A DNA stretch of 64,000 nt from Comamonas koreensis (GTDB taxonomy: Bacteria > Pseudomonadota > Gammaproteobacteria > Burkholderiales > Burkholderiaceae_C): positions 213,231 through 277,230 of the forward strand of contig NZ_JAJNCT010000005.1 in assembly GCF_021026195.1 (NCBI RefSeq), written 5' to 3'. Every line of letters begins with the position of its first letter. Position 1 is the first letter of the stretch. Below the pieces are notes generated by a model, which worked only from the letters and a program-made list of their open reading frames with translations, was not told the origin of the DNA and ran no database searches. A program made the position numbers and the translations under genes. Positions 43,750 through 52,512 of this stretch are shown one piece after another.

Positions 43750-43892
43750 TTCTTGAAGAGGATCCTTGCGGCGGCGTTGTCAAAGAAAACGGGATTTGCC
43801 GCCACGGAAGTAAATTTATCTATTTACTCAACCGTGATAAATGCCAGAAAATTGATTTGATTCTTCCACTTTTTGCAGCAATCACCCGCACC

Positions 43893-44804
43893 ATGGACCG
43901 CCTCCACGCCATCGACGTCTTTCTTGCGATTGCCGATTTGGGCAGCCTGACCCGCGCTGCCGAAGCACTGAAGCTGTCCCTGCCCAGCGTGGTGCGCACC
44001 CTGGCCGCGCTGGAGAAGCACCTGGGCGTGCGCCTCTTCAACCGCAATACCCGGCGCCTGGCAATCACCGATGAGGGCCGGGCCTACCGCGTGCATGCGC
44101 TGGCCATCCGCGCTGCGGTTGCCGATTCGGAACAGGCGATGCGCCGGGCCCAGGCCGAGCCCTCGGGCAGCATCAGCCTGACGGCCTCGGTCAAATTTGG
44201 AGAGCTGCATGTGGCGCCGCTGGTGGCCAGCTACCTGCAGCGCTATCCGCTGGTGGACGTGCAGCTCTTGCTGCTGGACCGCGTGGTCAACCTCGTCGAA
44301 GAAGGCCTGGACCTGGCCGTGCGCATTGCGCCGCTGCCCGATTCAAGCCTGGTGGCGCGCCATGTCGTGGATATCCACCAGGTGATTGCAGCCAGCCCCG
44401 CCCTGGTCGCCGCCTGCGGCATGCCCCAGCAGCCGCAAGACCTGGCCGCCCTGCCCTGCATAGAGTTTGGCGGTGTGGGCGACGCCAATCTGTGGGAGTT
44501 TGTTCACCAGGGCCGGCTGGAGCGGGTCAAAGTCAAGGGCCGCATGCGCTGCAACACCGTCGGCGGCAATATCGCCGCCTGCATCGCCGGCCAGGGGTTT
44601 GGCCGTTTTCTGCACTACCAGGTGATGGACGCGATTGCGCGCGGCGAGCTGGTCCGAATCCTTCCCGGCCTGGAGCCTGCGCCGCGCCCGCTGTCCCTGG
44701 TCTACCCCAGCAAGCAGCATGGCACGGCGCGGGTGGCCACCTTGGTCGAACATTTGTCCGAGCATCTGCGTGCACGGTTGGGGGAGTTTGCGCTGCCGCG
44801 CTGA
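43893..44804 (+). CDS. LysR-family transcriptional regulator
   Basis: Start at ATG 43893, giving 303 residues. The LysR helix-turn-helix is at 1-60 (FLAIADLGSLTRAAEALKLS, then VVRTLAALEKHLGVRLFNRN). The effector domain has GSISLTASVKFGELHVAPLV, VEEGLDLAVRI and IAACIAGQGFGRF. It is close to the CrgA-like branch of LysR proteins. It is divergent from the DsrE-PNPOx operon, which is its probable target. An AT-rich promoter patch and a partial repeat element lie between. Confidence 0.9.
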   Translation: MDRLHAIDVFLAIADLGSLTRAAEALKLSLPSVVRTLAALEKHLGVRLFNRNTRRLAITDEGRAYRVHALAIRAAVADSEQAMRRAQAEPSGSISLTASVKFGELHVAPLVASYLQRYPLVDVQLLLLDRVVNLVEEGLDLAVRIAPLPDSSLVARHVVDIHQVIAASPALVAACGMPQQPQDLAALPCIEFGGVGDANLWEFVHQGRLERVKVKGRMRCNTVGGNIAACIAGQGFGRFLHYQVMDAIARGELVRILPGLEPAPRPLSLVYPSKQHGTARVATLVEHLSEHLRARLGEFALPR

Positions 44805-44821
44805 GCGGCCAAGGACAAGGG

Positions 44822-44917
44822 CAAAGTACAGACGCGTTGCTGTTCCTCATTTCGCCCTAGGCGAAGTTCATCGCGGGAACCGAGCTGTTTGTCGATGGTG
44901 GCTTGGCCCAGGTTTGA
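44822..44917 (+). pseudogene. C-terminal remnant of a short-chain dehydrogenase (SDR)
   Basis: The frame reads LLFLISP, a stop codon (44858-44860), then AKFIAGTELFVDGGLAQV and a stop. This is the SDR C-terminal block (normally LFLASDEAKFITGTELFVDGG) interrupted by a stop. No upstream SDR sequence survives next to the LysR gene. Confidence 0.75.
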
Positions 44918-44952
44918 GCCGCTTCTCTGAGACCTACCCGCTAACCCCAGAC

Positions 44953-44986
44953 AAAAAAACGCCAGCTCGGTTGGCGGAGCTGGCGT
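44953..44986 (-). terminator. Rho-independent terminator of the ABC transporter operon
   Basis: On the minus strand a 10-bp stem acgccagctc/gagctggcgt with an 8-base loop is followed by a run of seven T. It lies about 100 bases after the permease stop codon. Confidence 0.85.
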
Positions 44987-45082
44987 AAGGCCGGTAAGCG
45001 AGAGAGCGCTTGTTCCACCGGCGAGGAGACGGGCAAGCGGGCCAGGGCCGCGCTTGCATAAGGGTCGACAAAGGTCAGTGCA

Positions 45083-45991
45083 TTAGAAGGCGGCAGGGCG
45101 CCATTTGAGCAGGCGTTTTTCCAGGCGGGTCAGCAAGAAGTCGGCGCCCAGGGCCACCACGGCCAACACGATCATCGCGGCGAACACGCCACTGGCGTTG
45201 AATGCGCCCTGCGCGGTGGAGATCAGCAGGCCGATACCTTCCTTGGCGCCGAGGAACTCGCCCACCACAGCGCCGACCAGCGCAAAACCAAAGCTCACAT
45301 GCAGGCTGGCCAGAATCCAGGACATGGCAGAAGGAATCACCACCGACATGGTGACCTGGCGCGGCGATGCGCCCAGGATCTGGGCATTGGCAATCATGTA
45401 CTTGTCGGCTTCACGCACGCCCTGGAAGGCATTGGCAAACACCACAAAGAAGACCATCACGACAGCCAGCGCCACCTTGGACGCCATGCCCAGGCCCAGC
45501 GCAATGACAAACACCGAGCCCAGCACCACGCGGGGGATGGAGTTGGCGATCTGGATATAGATGGAGAACACATCGGACAGCAGCTTGTTGCGGCCCAGCA
45601 CAATGCCGCAGATGACGCCGGCGATGGAGCCAATCAGAAAGCCGATCACCGTTTCTTCCAGGGTGACCAGCACCTGCTGCCACAGCGGGCCTTGCGATGT
45701 GCCGTCGCGCATCCATTCCACAATCTGGTTCCAGATCATCGAGGGCATCGAGTAGAAGAAGGGGTCGATCCATTGCATGCGGGCCGAGACTTCCCAGCCG
45801 CCAAGCACGGCGACCAGCACCAGCAGGCGCAGAGCGATAATGACGGCCTTGCGGCGCTTGATGGCTGCTTGTGCGGCCACCGATTCCTGCACGAGCGCGG
45901 CATCGCTGACGGCAGCGGGGGTGTGGTCTGGCGCAGCCGACGCGGGTGCCAGGCGGCGGGAGGCAGCGGGGTTCAGGGTGAGTTCAGACAT
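45083..45991 (-). CDS. ABC transporter permease (SsuC/TauC type)
   Basis: A 302-residue inner-membrane protein with six hydrophobic segments. The BPD-transport motif lies in the cytoplasmic loop (VREADKYMIANAQILGASPR, the EAA-like loop). An N-terminal cytoplasmic tail of about 45 residues is Ala-rich. It is the membrane channel of a nitrate/sulfonate/taurine-type importer. It is the third gene of a minus-strand operon after the substrate-binding protein and ATPase; the gap to the ATPase is 21 bases. Confidence 0.9.
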   Translation of the reverse strand: MSELTLNPAASRRLAPASAAPDHTPAAVSDAALVQESVAAQAAIKRRKAVIIALRLLVLVAVLGGWEVSARMQWIDPFFYSMPSMIWNQIVEWMRDGTSQGPLWQQVLVTLEETVIGFLIGSIAGVICGIVLGRNKLLSDVFSIYIQIANSIPRVVLGSVFVIALGLGMASKVALAVVMVFFVVFANAFQGVREADKYMIANAQILGASPRQVTMSVVIPSAMSWILASLHVSFGFALVGAVVGEFLGAKEGIGLLISTAQGAFNASGVFAAMIVLAVVALGADFLLTRLEKRLLKWRPAAF

Positions 45992-46012
45992 GGTGTGTTC
46001 CTTGCCTTGTGT

Positions 46013-46873
46013 TTACTGGATATGGACTTCTTCGCGCAGGTCATCCCAGATGCGCTTGGACAGGTCGATGAACTGCGGGTCGTAGCGCACCTCGCTCATC
46101 ACGCGCGGGCGTGGCAGGTCGATCTCGTAGACGCGCTTCAACGTGGCGGGGCGGGCCGTCAGCACAAACACGCGGTCGGCCAGCGCAATCGCCTCTTCCA
46201 GGTCATGGGTCACAAACACCACCGAGCCACCGGAGGCCGACCACAGGCGCAGCAGCTCGTCCTGCATCAGGGTGCGGGTCTGCATATCCAGCGCCGAGAA
46301 GGGCTCGTCCATCAGCAGGATTTCTGGCTGGTTGATAAAGGTCTGCGCCAGCGCCACCCGTTTGCGCATGCCGCCCGAGAGCTGGTGCGGGTAGTGGTTG
46401 CCAAAGTTGGCCAGGCCCACGCGGTGGATCCACTCGTCGGCCAGCTTGAGCGCCTGCTCACGCGGCGTGCCGCGAAAGATGGGGCCGGCGGCCACGTTGT
46501 CGCGCACCGATTTCCAGGGGAAGACGGCATCGGCCTGGAACACAAAGCCGATGCGGGGATCGATCTGCTCGACCTTCTTGCCCATCACGCGCACCTCGCC
46601 CACCGTCGGCTGCAGCAAGCTGGTGATCAGGTTCAAGGTGGTGGATTTGCCGCTGCCGGTAGGGCCGACGATGGCGATGAATTCGCCCCTGGCCACCGAC
46701 ATCGAAAAGTTGCGCAGTGCCAAGGTCGCTGTGCCGTCCGGCGCGATAAAGCGCAGCGACACCTTGTCGAATTCAATGGCCGCATCGGCCTGGGTTGCCG
46801 AGGCAGCGGCATTTTTGGGCTGCACGGTGCTGGACGGTTGCTGGCTGGCAACCGCCTGGGTGGTGGTGGACAT
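46013..46873 (-). CDS. ABC transporter ATP-binding protein (SsuB/TauB type)
   Basis: Start at ATG 46873 with ribosome site gggaga, giving 286 residues. Walker A is GPTGSGKST, the Q-loop lies in FVFQADAVFPW, the signature is LSGGMRKRVALAQ, Walker B is ILLMDEPFSALD and the switch His is in FVTHDLEEA. An N-terminal 35-residue Ala/Gln/Ser tail is unusual for the family. It powers the importer with the neighbouring permease and binding protein. Confidence 0.93.
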   Translation of the reverse strand: MSTTTQAVASQQPSSTVQPKNAAASATQADAAIEFDKVSLRFIAPDGTATLALRNFSMSVARGEFIAIVGPTGSGKSTTLNLITSLLQPTVGEVRVMGKKVEQIDPRIGFVFQADAVFPWKSVRDNVAAGPIFRGTPREQALKLADEWIHRVGLANFGNHYPHQLSGGMRKRVALAQTFINQPEILLMDEPFSALDMQTRTLMQDELLRLWSASGGSVVFVTHDLEEAIALADRVFVLTARPATLKRVYEIDLPRPRVMSEVRYDPQFIDLSKRIWDDLREEVHIQ

Positions 46874-46967
46874 GGAGGTCTCCCGAAAGTGGGTGGTGGG
46901 GCGCGCGGGCCGCAGCGCGGCACGGGGCCGCACTGCGCTGCGCGTCAAGAGCGCTCTGGGCTCTTAT

Positions 46968-47990
46968 TTACTTGGCGCTCAAGTAGGCGTTGGAATAGGT
47001 CTTGGCCAGGTCAATGTGCGCGCTCTTCACATTGGGCTTGTAGGCCGACAGCACCTTGAGCACCGTCTCTGGGCCGCCTTCGGGCATCTTGCCGTCCTTG
47101 GTGTACATGGGCAGCGAGGCCTTCAGCGCCGCCACATACAGCTCCTTGTCGTTGCCGTAGTAGTCCTTGGGCATCTTGTCGGCGATGTCTTCGGCGCTGT
47201 GGCTGCTGATGTACTGCATGGTCTTGCCAAAGGCGCGTGCCAGCTTGGCCGCCTGGTCCTTGTGGCTGGCGGCCCATTCGTTGCGCACATACAGGCTGGC
47301 GGCAGGGTACAGGCCGCCCAGTGCGGCCTGGGTGCCCTCTTCGCTGCGCATATCTACCAGCACCTTGGCGTCGCCGGTCTTGAGCATTTGCGACACGGTT
47401 GGCTCGGTGGTCATACCGGCCTGGATGCGGTCCTGCTTCATGCCGGCGATGAAGGAGTTGCCAGCGCCCACGGGCAGCAGCGAGTAATCCTTGCTGGCCA
47501 CGCCCTCCTTGTCGACCAGGTAGCGGGTCAGGAACTCGGTGGACGAGCCCAGGCCGGTGACGCCCAAGGTCTTGCCCTTGGCATCGGCCATCGACTTGAA
47601 GCCGCCGGCTGCGGCCTTGGTGGAGACCAGCTCCACCTCACCGGGCACCTTGCAGAACACCGCAATGGCCTGGATCTCCTTGCCCTTGGCCTGCAGGTCG
47701 ATGGTGTGGTCATAGAAACCCACCACGCCTTGCACGGCCCCTGCGATCAGCTGGTTTTCTGCATCCACGCCGGCCGGCTGCGATTGCAGCTCGACCTTCA
47801 GGCCCTCTTCCTTGAAGTAGCCCAGCGACTCGGCCAGCTTGGCGGGCAGGTAGATGATCTTGTTGATGCCGCCCACCATGATGGTGACGGTATCGTCGGC
47901 CGCCTGGGCAGCCGTGCTGGCCATGCAGCAGACAGCGGCTGCGGCGATGGCTGCCAGGGCATGGCGGCGAGTTGTGTGGAACGTGGTCAT
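46968..47990 (-). CDS. ABC transporter substrate-binding protein (NMT1/SsuA type)
   Basis: Start at ATG 47990 with ribosome site aaggaga, giving 340 residues. The signal peptide (TTRRHALAAIAAAAVCCMAS) has a twin-arginine-like RR but looks mainly Sec-type. The NMT1-like domain follows (TIMVGGINKIIYLPAKLAES, GYFKEEGLKVELQ, KGKTLGVTGLGSSTEFLTRY). Relatives bind sulfonates, taurine, nitrate or thiamine precursors, and the ligand here is unknown. It is the first gene of the operon and divergent from a TctDE-type two-component pair, which probably regulates it (inference). Confidence 0.9.
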   Translation of the reverse strand: MTTFHTTRRHALAAIAAAAVCCMASTAAQAADDTVTIMVGGINKIIYLPAKLAESLGYFKEEGLKVELQSQPAGVDAENQLIAGAVQGVVGFYDHTIDLQAKGKEIQAIAVFCKVPGEVELVSTKAAAGGFKSMADAKGKTLGVTGLGSSTEFLTRYLVDKEGVASKDYSLLPVGAGNSFIAGMKQDRIQAGMTTEPTVSQMLKTGDAKVLVDMRSEEGTQAALGGLYPAASLYVRNEWAASHKDQAAKLARAFGKTMQYISSHSAEDIADKMPKDYYGNDKELYVAALKASLPMYTKDGKMPEGGPETVLKVLSAYKPNVKSAHIDLAKTYSNAYLSAK

Positions 47991-48174
47991 GCAGTGTCTC
48001 CTTGACGTTGTGGTCCTGGCACCTTCAGCAGCATCGCCCTGGGCGACCGCATAATGCACCGGATAGGAACAGAGTCTAGAAACTGCACCCTTTCAGTGCG
48101 CTTTCGCTGCACCGCAGCATTTTTAGTGGTTATCCCTGATCTATTTGCGGGCGCCCGGTGCGCCCCCTCCTCCG

Positions 48175-48855
48175 ATGAAGATCCTTCTGGTCGAAGACAA
48201 CCTGGAACTGGCCCAGTCCCTGGCCGAGCTGCTGCGCCAACATGCTTTTGTGGTGGACCATGTGGACCGTGGCGATGCCGCTGACCAGCTGCTGAGCCAA
48301 TCGCACTACGACCTGCTGCTGCTGGACCTGAACCTGCCCCAGCTCAGCGGCAAGGCCTTGCTGCGCCGCCTGCGCGAGCGGGGTGACAGCCTGCCGGTGA
48401 TCGTGCTGACGGCCAGCGATTCGCTCGACCAAAAGGTGCTGTGCCTGGAGATTGGCGCCGATGACTACCTGGTCAAACCGGTGGAGGTGCGCGAGCTGCT
48501 GGCGCGCATGCAGGCCATTGCCAGGCGCCAGATGCCCGGGCGCGAGAACCATGTGCGCTGCGGCAACCTGCAGCTCGATCTGCGCACCCGCTTGTTCAGC
48601 GTGGCGGGCGAGGAGCTGGCCCTGCCGCCGCGCGAGCGCAGCGTGCTCGAAGCGCTGATGCTGCAAAACGGCAGCGCCCTGCCCAAGCAGCGTTTGATGG
48701 ATGTGATCTACGGCATGGACGAAGAGGCCAGCGCCGACGCGGTGGACCTGTATGTGCACCGCCTGCGCAAGAAACTGCAGGCCAGCGACACGACGATCAT
48801 GACCTTGCGCGGGGTGGGCTACCTGCTCAAGCAAAAACTGGCCGGCGGGGACTGA
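48175..48855 (+). CDS. OmpR-family response regulator (TctD/QseB-like)
   Basis: Start at ATG 48175, giving 226 residues. The receiver begins MKILLVEDN with phospho-Asp in LLLLDLNLPQLSG (about D51) and Lys in DYLVKPVEV. The winged-helix output domain ends in DAVDLYVHRLRKKLQ and GVGYLLKQKL. Its stop codon is directly followed by the kinase ATG, so the pair is coupled. TctD-type regulators control carboxylate uptake; here the divergent target is an ABC importer. Confidence 0.93.
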   Translation: MKILLVEDNLELAQSLAELLRQHAFVVDHVDRGDAADQLLSQSHYDLLLLDLNLPQLSGKALLRRLRERGDSLPVIVLTASDSLDQKVLCLEIGADDYLVKPVEVRELLARMQAIARRQMPGRENHVRCGNLQLDLRTRLFSVAGEELALPPRERSVLEALMLQNGSALPKQRLMDVIYGMDEEASADAVDLYVHRLRKKLQASDTTIMTLRGVGYLLKQKLAGGD

Positions 48856-50340
48856 ATGCTGCACAGCCTGCGCGCACGCCTGGCCCTGTGGCTGCTGCTG
48901 CCGCTGGCGGTGCTGGTGGGCCTGTGCGGCTGGTTTGCCCATGAGCATGCCGAGGACGCGGCCGACTATGTGCAGGACCATGACCTGCTGTCATCGGCCA
49001 AGATCCTGGCCGACCGCCTGATCTGGGAGGACGGCGATGTGCGCGCCAGTGTGCCGCCCTCGGCGCTCAGCCTGTTCATGTCGCCCGCGCGCGACCATGT
49101 CTACCTGAGCGTGATGGATGCGCAAGGCCAGCTGCTGGCGGGCCAGCAGAATTTTCCGCAGCCGCCACAACTGGAGCTGAGCGGCAGCGACAACGCCCAG
49201 TGGTATGACGCCCTGTGGCAAGGCCAGCCAATCCGCGCCGTGATCACGCGACGGGCCATGTATGACGTGGCCGGCGCGCGCGAGATCACCATCCTGGTCG
49301 GCAAGACCACCCACAGCCGCGACAACATGGTGCAGACCTTGTGGTGGCCGACGATGGAATACCTGCTCTGGGCGCTGGCCGTGGCCGTGCTGGTGAGCGC
49401 CACCGCGTTGACCCTGGAGCTGCGCCCGCTGCTGCGCATGGCGCGCCAGCTGGCCGGGCGCCCTGCGCGGGATGTAGATTTTCACCTTGACTCGCGCCAG
49501 CTCCACCAGGAGCTGCGGCCGCTCGCCGATACCGTCAACCAGTTTGCCCGCACCATCCGCGCGCAGGTGGCGCGCCAGCGCCAGTTCATCTCGGATGCCG
49601 CGCACCAGCTGCGCACGCCGCTGGCCATCCAGGCCCATACCTTGGAACAGGCCTTGGGCCAGACGCCGGCCGAGCTGGCGGCCCTGTCGGTCGCGCAGCG
49701 CCTGGCCGTGCTGCAACGGCTGCAGCGCAGCAACCAGCAATTGCTGAATGTGGCCAACCAGCTGCTGACCTTGGCACAGGCCGAGGCCGGCAGCGCCGCG
49801 CATACCGCCCAAACGCCGCAGTGGGTGGACCTGCGCGCGCTCTGCCTGCAGTGCCTGGAAGCCCTGGCGCCGGCGGCCGACCTTAAGCAGATCGACCTGG
49901 GATGGGAGGAGAGCGAAGCGCCTGTGGCAGCAGCAGATGCGGCCCAGCCCTTGCCCGATGCGCATATGTTTGCGCTGTACACCAGCAGCCGTTTGTTGCC
50001 CGAGCTGATTGCCAACCTGGTGGACAACGCCATCCGCTACACACCGCCGCAAGGCCAGGTCACGCTGGGCCTGGAAGCCAGCGCGGACAGCCTGCTTTTG
50101 TGGGTGCAGGACAATGGCCCGGGCATACCAGCGCAAAGCCGCGATCGGGTGCTGGAGCGCTTTTACCGCCTGGCCAATGACACGCCCGGCACCGGCCTGG
50201 GGCTGGCGATTGTGCAGGAGGTGGCACGCGCAACGGGCGCCAACCTGCAACTGGCCGATGCTCAGCAGCGCTATACGCCGCCCTTTGGGCCAGGCCTGCG
50301 CATCAGCGTGCGTTTTGTGCGTGTGGCCGGCCCCAGCTAG
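48856..50340 (+). CDS. Sensor histidine kinase (TctE-like)
   Basis: A 494-residue kinase. A membrane helix (12-30) is followed by a periplasmic domain of about 140 residues of the two-component-sensor N-terminal type seen in TctE (SSAKILADRLIWEDGDVRAS, then DHVYLSVMDAQGQLLAG). A second helix lies at about 168-190. HisKA has its His in FISDAAHQLRTPLA, and the HATPase domain carries NLVDNAIRYTP, DNGPGIP and GTGLGLAIV. It pairs with the regulator immediately upstream. The signal is probably a small organic anion (inference). Confidence 0.92.
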   Translation: MLHSLRARLALWLLLPLAVLVGLCGWFAHEHAEDAADYVQDHDLLSSAKILADRLIWEDGDVRASVPPSALSLFMSPARDHVYLSVMDAQGQLLAGQQNFPQPPQLELSGSDNAQWYDALWQGQPIRAVITRRAMYDVAGAREITILVGKTTHSRDNMVQTLWWPTMEYLLWALAVAVLVSATALTLELRPLLRMARQLAGRPARDVDFHLDSRQLHQELRPLADTVNQFARTIRAQVARQRQFISDAAHQLRTPLAIQAHTLEQALGQTPAELAALSVAQRLAVLQRLQRSNQQLLNVANQLLTLAQAEAGSAAHTAQTPQWVDLRALCLQCLEALAPAADLKQIDLGWEESEAPVAAADAAQPLPDAHMFALYTSSRLLPELIANLVDNAIRYTPPQGQVTLGLEASADSLLLWVQDNGPGIPAQSRDRVLERFYRLANDTPGTGLGLAIVQEVARATGANLQLADAQQRYTPPFGPGLRISVRFVRVAGPS

Positions 50341-51254
50341 GCTTTGTTGGCTGTAGCAGAAGCGGTGGCAGCGCGCGGCTGGCGCGCCAGTTCGATAAAG
50401 GCGCGCACATAGTCAATGGCGGTTTCGGACTCTCGCGCACCCAGAAAGATCTGCTTGGCAATGCCGCGCGGGCCCAGCCGCACCGGCACCACGTCCATCT
50501 TGGCGGCGTACTCCTCCACCAGCCAGCGCGGCAGCGCCGCCACACCCCGGCCGCTGGCAACCATCTGCACCATGATGTCGGTGGTCTCAATGGCCTTGTG
50601 GCGCCGGGGCGTAACGCCTGCGGGCAGCAGGAACTGGTTGTAGATGTCAAGCCGCTCGATATCGACGGGGTAGCTGATCAGCACTTCCTGCGTGAGCTGC
50701 TGGGGCTTCACATAGGCGGCAGAGGCCAGCGCATGGCCCCGGGGCACGACGAGTACCTGCTCATAGTCAAACACTGGCTCAAACTGCAGCCCGGGTTTGA
50801 ACAGCGGATCGGGCGTGACCAGCAGATCGATCTCGTAGCCAAACAGCGCACCAATGCCGCCGAACTGGAATTTCTGCTTCACGTCCACCTCCACATCCGG
50901 CCAGGCGGCCAGATACGGCGAGACGACCTTGAGCAGCCACTGGTAGCAGGGGTGGCATTCCATGCCGATGCGCAGCGCCCCGCGCTCGCCCTGGGCAAAC
51001 TGGCCCAGGCGCTCCTCGGCCAGGTCCAGCTGGGGCAGCACGCGGTTGGCCACCGCCAGCAGGTACTGGCCGGCCTGTGTCAGCCGCAGGCTGCGGCCTT
51101 CGCGCAGCCATACGTCCGTGCCCAGCTGCTGCTCGAGCTTTTTCATGCTGTGGCTCAGGGCCGATTGGCTGAGGTGGAGCACGCCTGCCGCCGCTGTGAG
51201 CGAGCCCTGCTTCTCGACCTGCTGCACGATGCTGAGGTGGATACGTTCAAGCAT
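50337..51254 (-). CDS. MetR-like LysR-family regulator
   Basis: A 305-residue LysR protein whose last codons overlap the end of the convergent kinase gene by 4 bases. The N-terminal helix-turn-helix (VEKQGSLTAAAGVLHLSQSA, LSHSMKKLEQQLG) and the effector-domain blocks GALRIGMECHPCYQWLLKVV and VLVVPRGHALA closely follow MetR. MetR uses homocysteine as co-effector. A perfect MetR box lies between this gene and the divergent mesX-mesD pair, so it should control methionine synthesis here. Confidence 0.88.
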   Translation of the reverse strand: MLERIHLSIVQQVEKQGSLTAAAGVLHLSQSALSHSMKKLEQQLGTDVWLREGRSLRLTQAGQYLLAVANRVLPQLDLAEERLGQFAQGERGALRIGMECHPCYQWLLKVVSPYLAAWPDVEVDVKQKFQFGGIGALFGYEIDLLVTPDPLFKPGLQFEPVFDYEQVLVVPRGHALASAAYVKPQQLTQEVLISYPVDIERLDIYNQFLLPAGVTPRRHKAIETTDIMVQMVASGRGVAALPRWLVEEYAAKMDVVPVRLGPRGIAKQIFLGARESETAIDYVRAFIELARQPRAATASATANKA

Positions 51255-51259
51255 TCAGA

Positions 51260-51272
51260 TGAACCATATTCA
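51260..51272. promoter_or_regulatory. MetR binding site
   Basis: The sequence TGAACCATATTCA is an exact match to the MetR consensus TGAA-N5-TTCA. It lies 6 bases upstream of the metR-like start and 125 bases upstream of mesX. Confidence 0.7.
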
Positions 51273-51396
51273 TGGATTTATGAGATAAAACCATTTTACT
51301 TCATGGATAACTCACTCTAACATCCGGCCCATCGACCTGAGCCGCGTCTGGTGACCAAGACGCCTCAGGTCCCCCGCATTCAACGATCGGACCTCC

Positions 51397-52380
51397 ATGA
51401 GCAGCGACATCAGTTTCAGCATCCAGCGCCTGCGTTTTGACGAGCACTACCAGCCCTCCGACAGCACGCGCATCACCACCAACTTTGCCAATCTGGCCCG
51501 GGGCCAGAGTCGGCAGCAGAACCTGCGCAACACCTTGCGGATGATCGACAACCGCTTCAACGAGCTGGCCCATTGGGACAACCCCAGCGCTGACCGCTAT
51601 GCGGTGGAGCTGGACATCGTCACGGTGGAAATGCAGCTGGGCGCGCAGCGCAGCCAGGAGGCCTTTCCGCTGATCGAGATGCTGCAGACCCATATCCTGG
51701 ACAAGCAGACGGGCCAACGCACGGCCGGCATTGTGGGCAATAACTTCTCGTCCTATGTGCGTGACTATGACTTCAGCGTGCTGCTGCCGGCGCACAACCT
51801 GGACCGGGCCGGCTTCAGCACCCCTGCGCATTTTGGCGAGCTGCATGGCAAGCTGTTCAAGGCCTTTGCGGCCTCCAGCACCTACCGGGAGAACTTCAGC
51901 AAGCCGCCGGTGATCTGCATCAGCGCATCGACCAGCAAGGTCTACCAGCGCAGCGGCAACCAGCACCCGGTGCTGGGCATCGAGTACCAGCAAAACGAGC
52001 TGTCGTCGACCGACCAGTACTTTGCCAAGATGGGGATGCAGGTGCGCTTCTTCATGCCCGCCAACAGCGTTGCGCCGCTGGCCTTCTACTTCCATGGCGA
52101 CCTGCTGGGCGACTACAGCAGCCTGGAGCTGATCGCCACCATCAGCACGATGGAGACCTTCCAGAAGATCTACCGCCCGGAGATCTACAACGCCAATGCC
52201 GCCGCCGGAGCGCGCTACCAGCCGAGCCTGAAGCACGAGGACTACTCGCTGACGCAGATCGTCTATGACCGCGAAGAGCGCAGCCAGCTGGCTGTGAAGC
52301 AAGGCCAATTTGCCGAAAAGCACTTCATCAAACCTTACCAGGGTGTTCTGCAAGCCTGGGCGGCCCAGGCCAGCGTCTAG
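51397..52380 (+). CDS. mesX: MesX (DUF1852), partner of core methionine synthase
   Basis: A 327-residue DUF1852 protein, recognised from its start (ISFSIQRLRFDEHYQPSDST, then RITTNFANLARG) and its fixed position before a short MetE-like gene. Published work on folate-independent methionine synthases named such a pair MesX/MesD, in which DUF1852 is needed for MesD activity and oxygen is involved. No catalytic motif can be assigned by eye. A 132-base gap separates it from mesD, both probably under the MetR-like regulator. Confidence 0.82.
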   Translation: MSSDISFSIQRLRFDEHYQPSDSTRITTNFANLARGQSRQQNLRNTLRMIDNRFNELAHWDNPSADRYAVELDIVTVEMQLGAQRSQEAFPLIEMLQTHILDKQTGQRTAGIVGNNFSSYVRDYDFSVLLPAHNLDRAGFSTPAHFGELHGKLFKAFAASSTYRENFSKPPVICISASTSKVYQRSGNQHPVLGIEYQQNELSSTDQYFAKMGMQVRFFMPANSVAPLAFYFHGDLLGDYSSLELIATISTMETFQKIYRPEIYNANAAAGARYQPSLKHEDYSLTQIVYDREERSQLAVKQGQFAEKHFIKPYQGVLQAWAAQASV

Positions 52381-52512
52381 GAACCTGTGCCAAGGCCATG
52401 GCGCTGCGGCGCCATGCTGCCGATGTCACCTAGGCAACCCCATTCAGCAGCGGCCTGCGCACAATGCCTTGCACGCCAACCTGCCCCTCATTTTTGAAAA
52501 AGGAAATCTTTG

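Noticed and set aside
45299..48005. Long plus-strand frames opposite the ABC transporter genes
   Set aside because: The minus strand carries Walker A, signature and binding-protein motifs with good ribosome sites. The plus-strand frames are GC-bias shadows.
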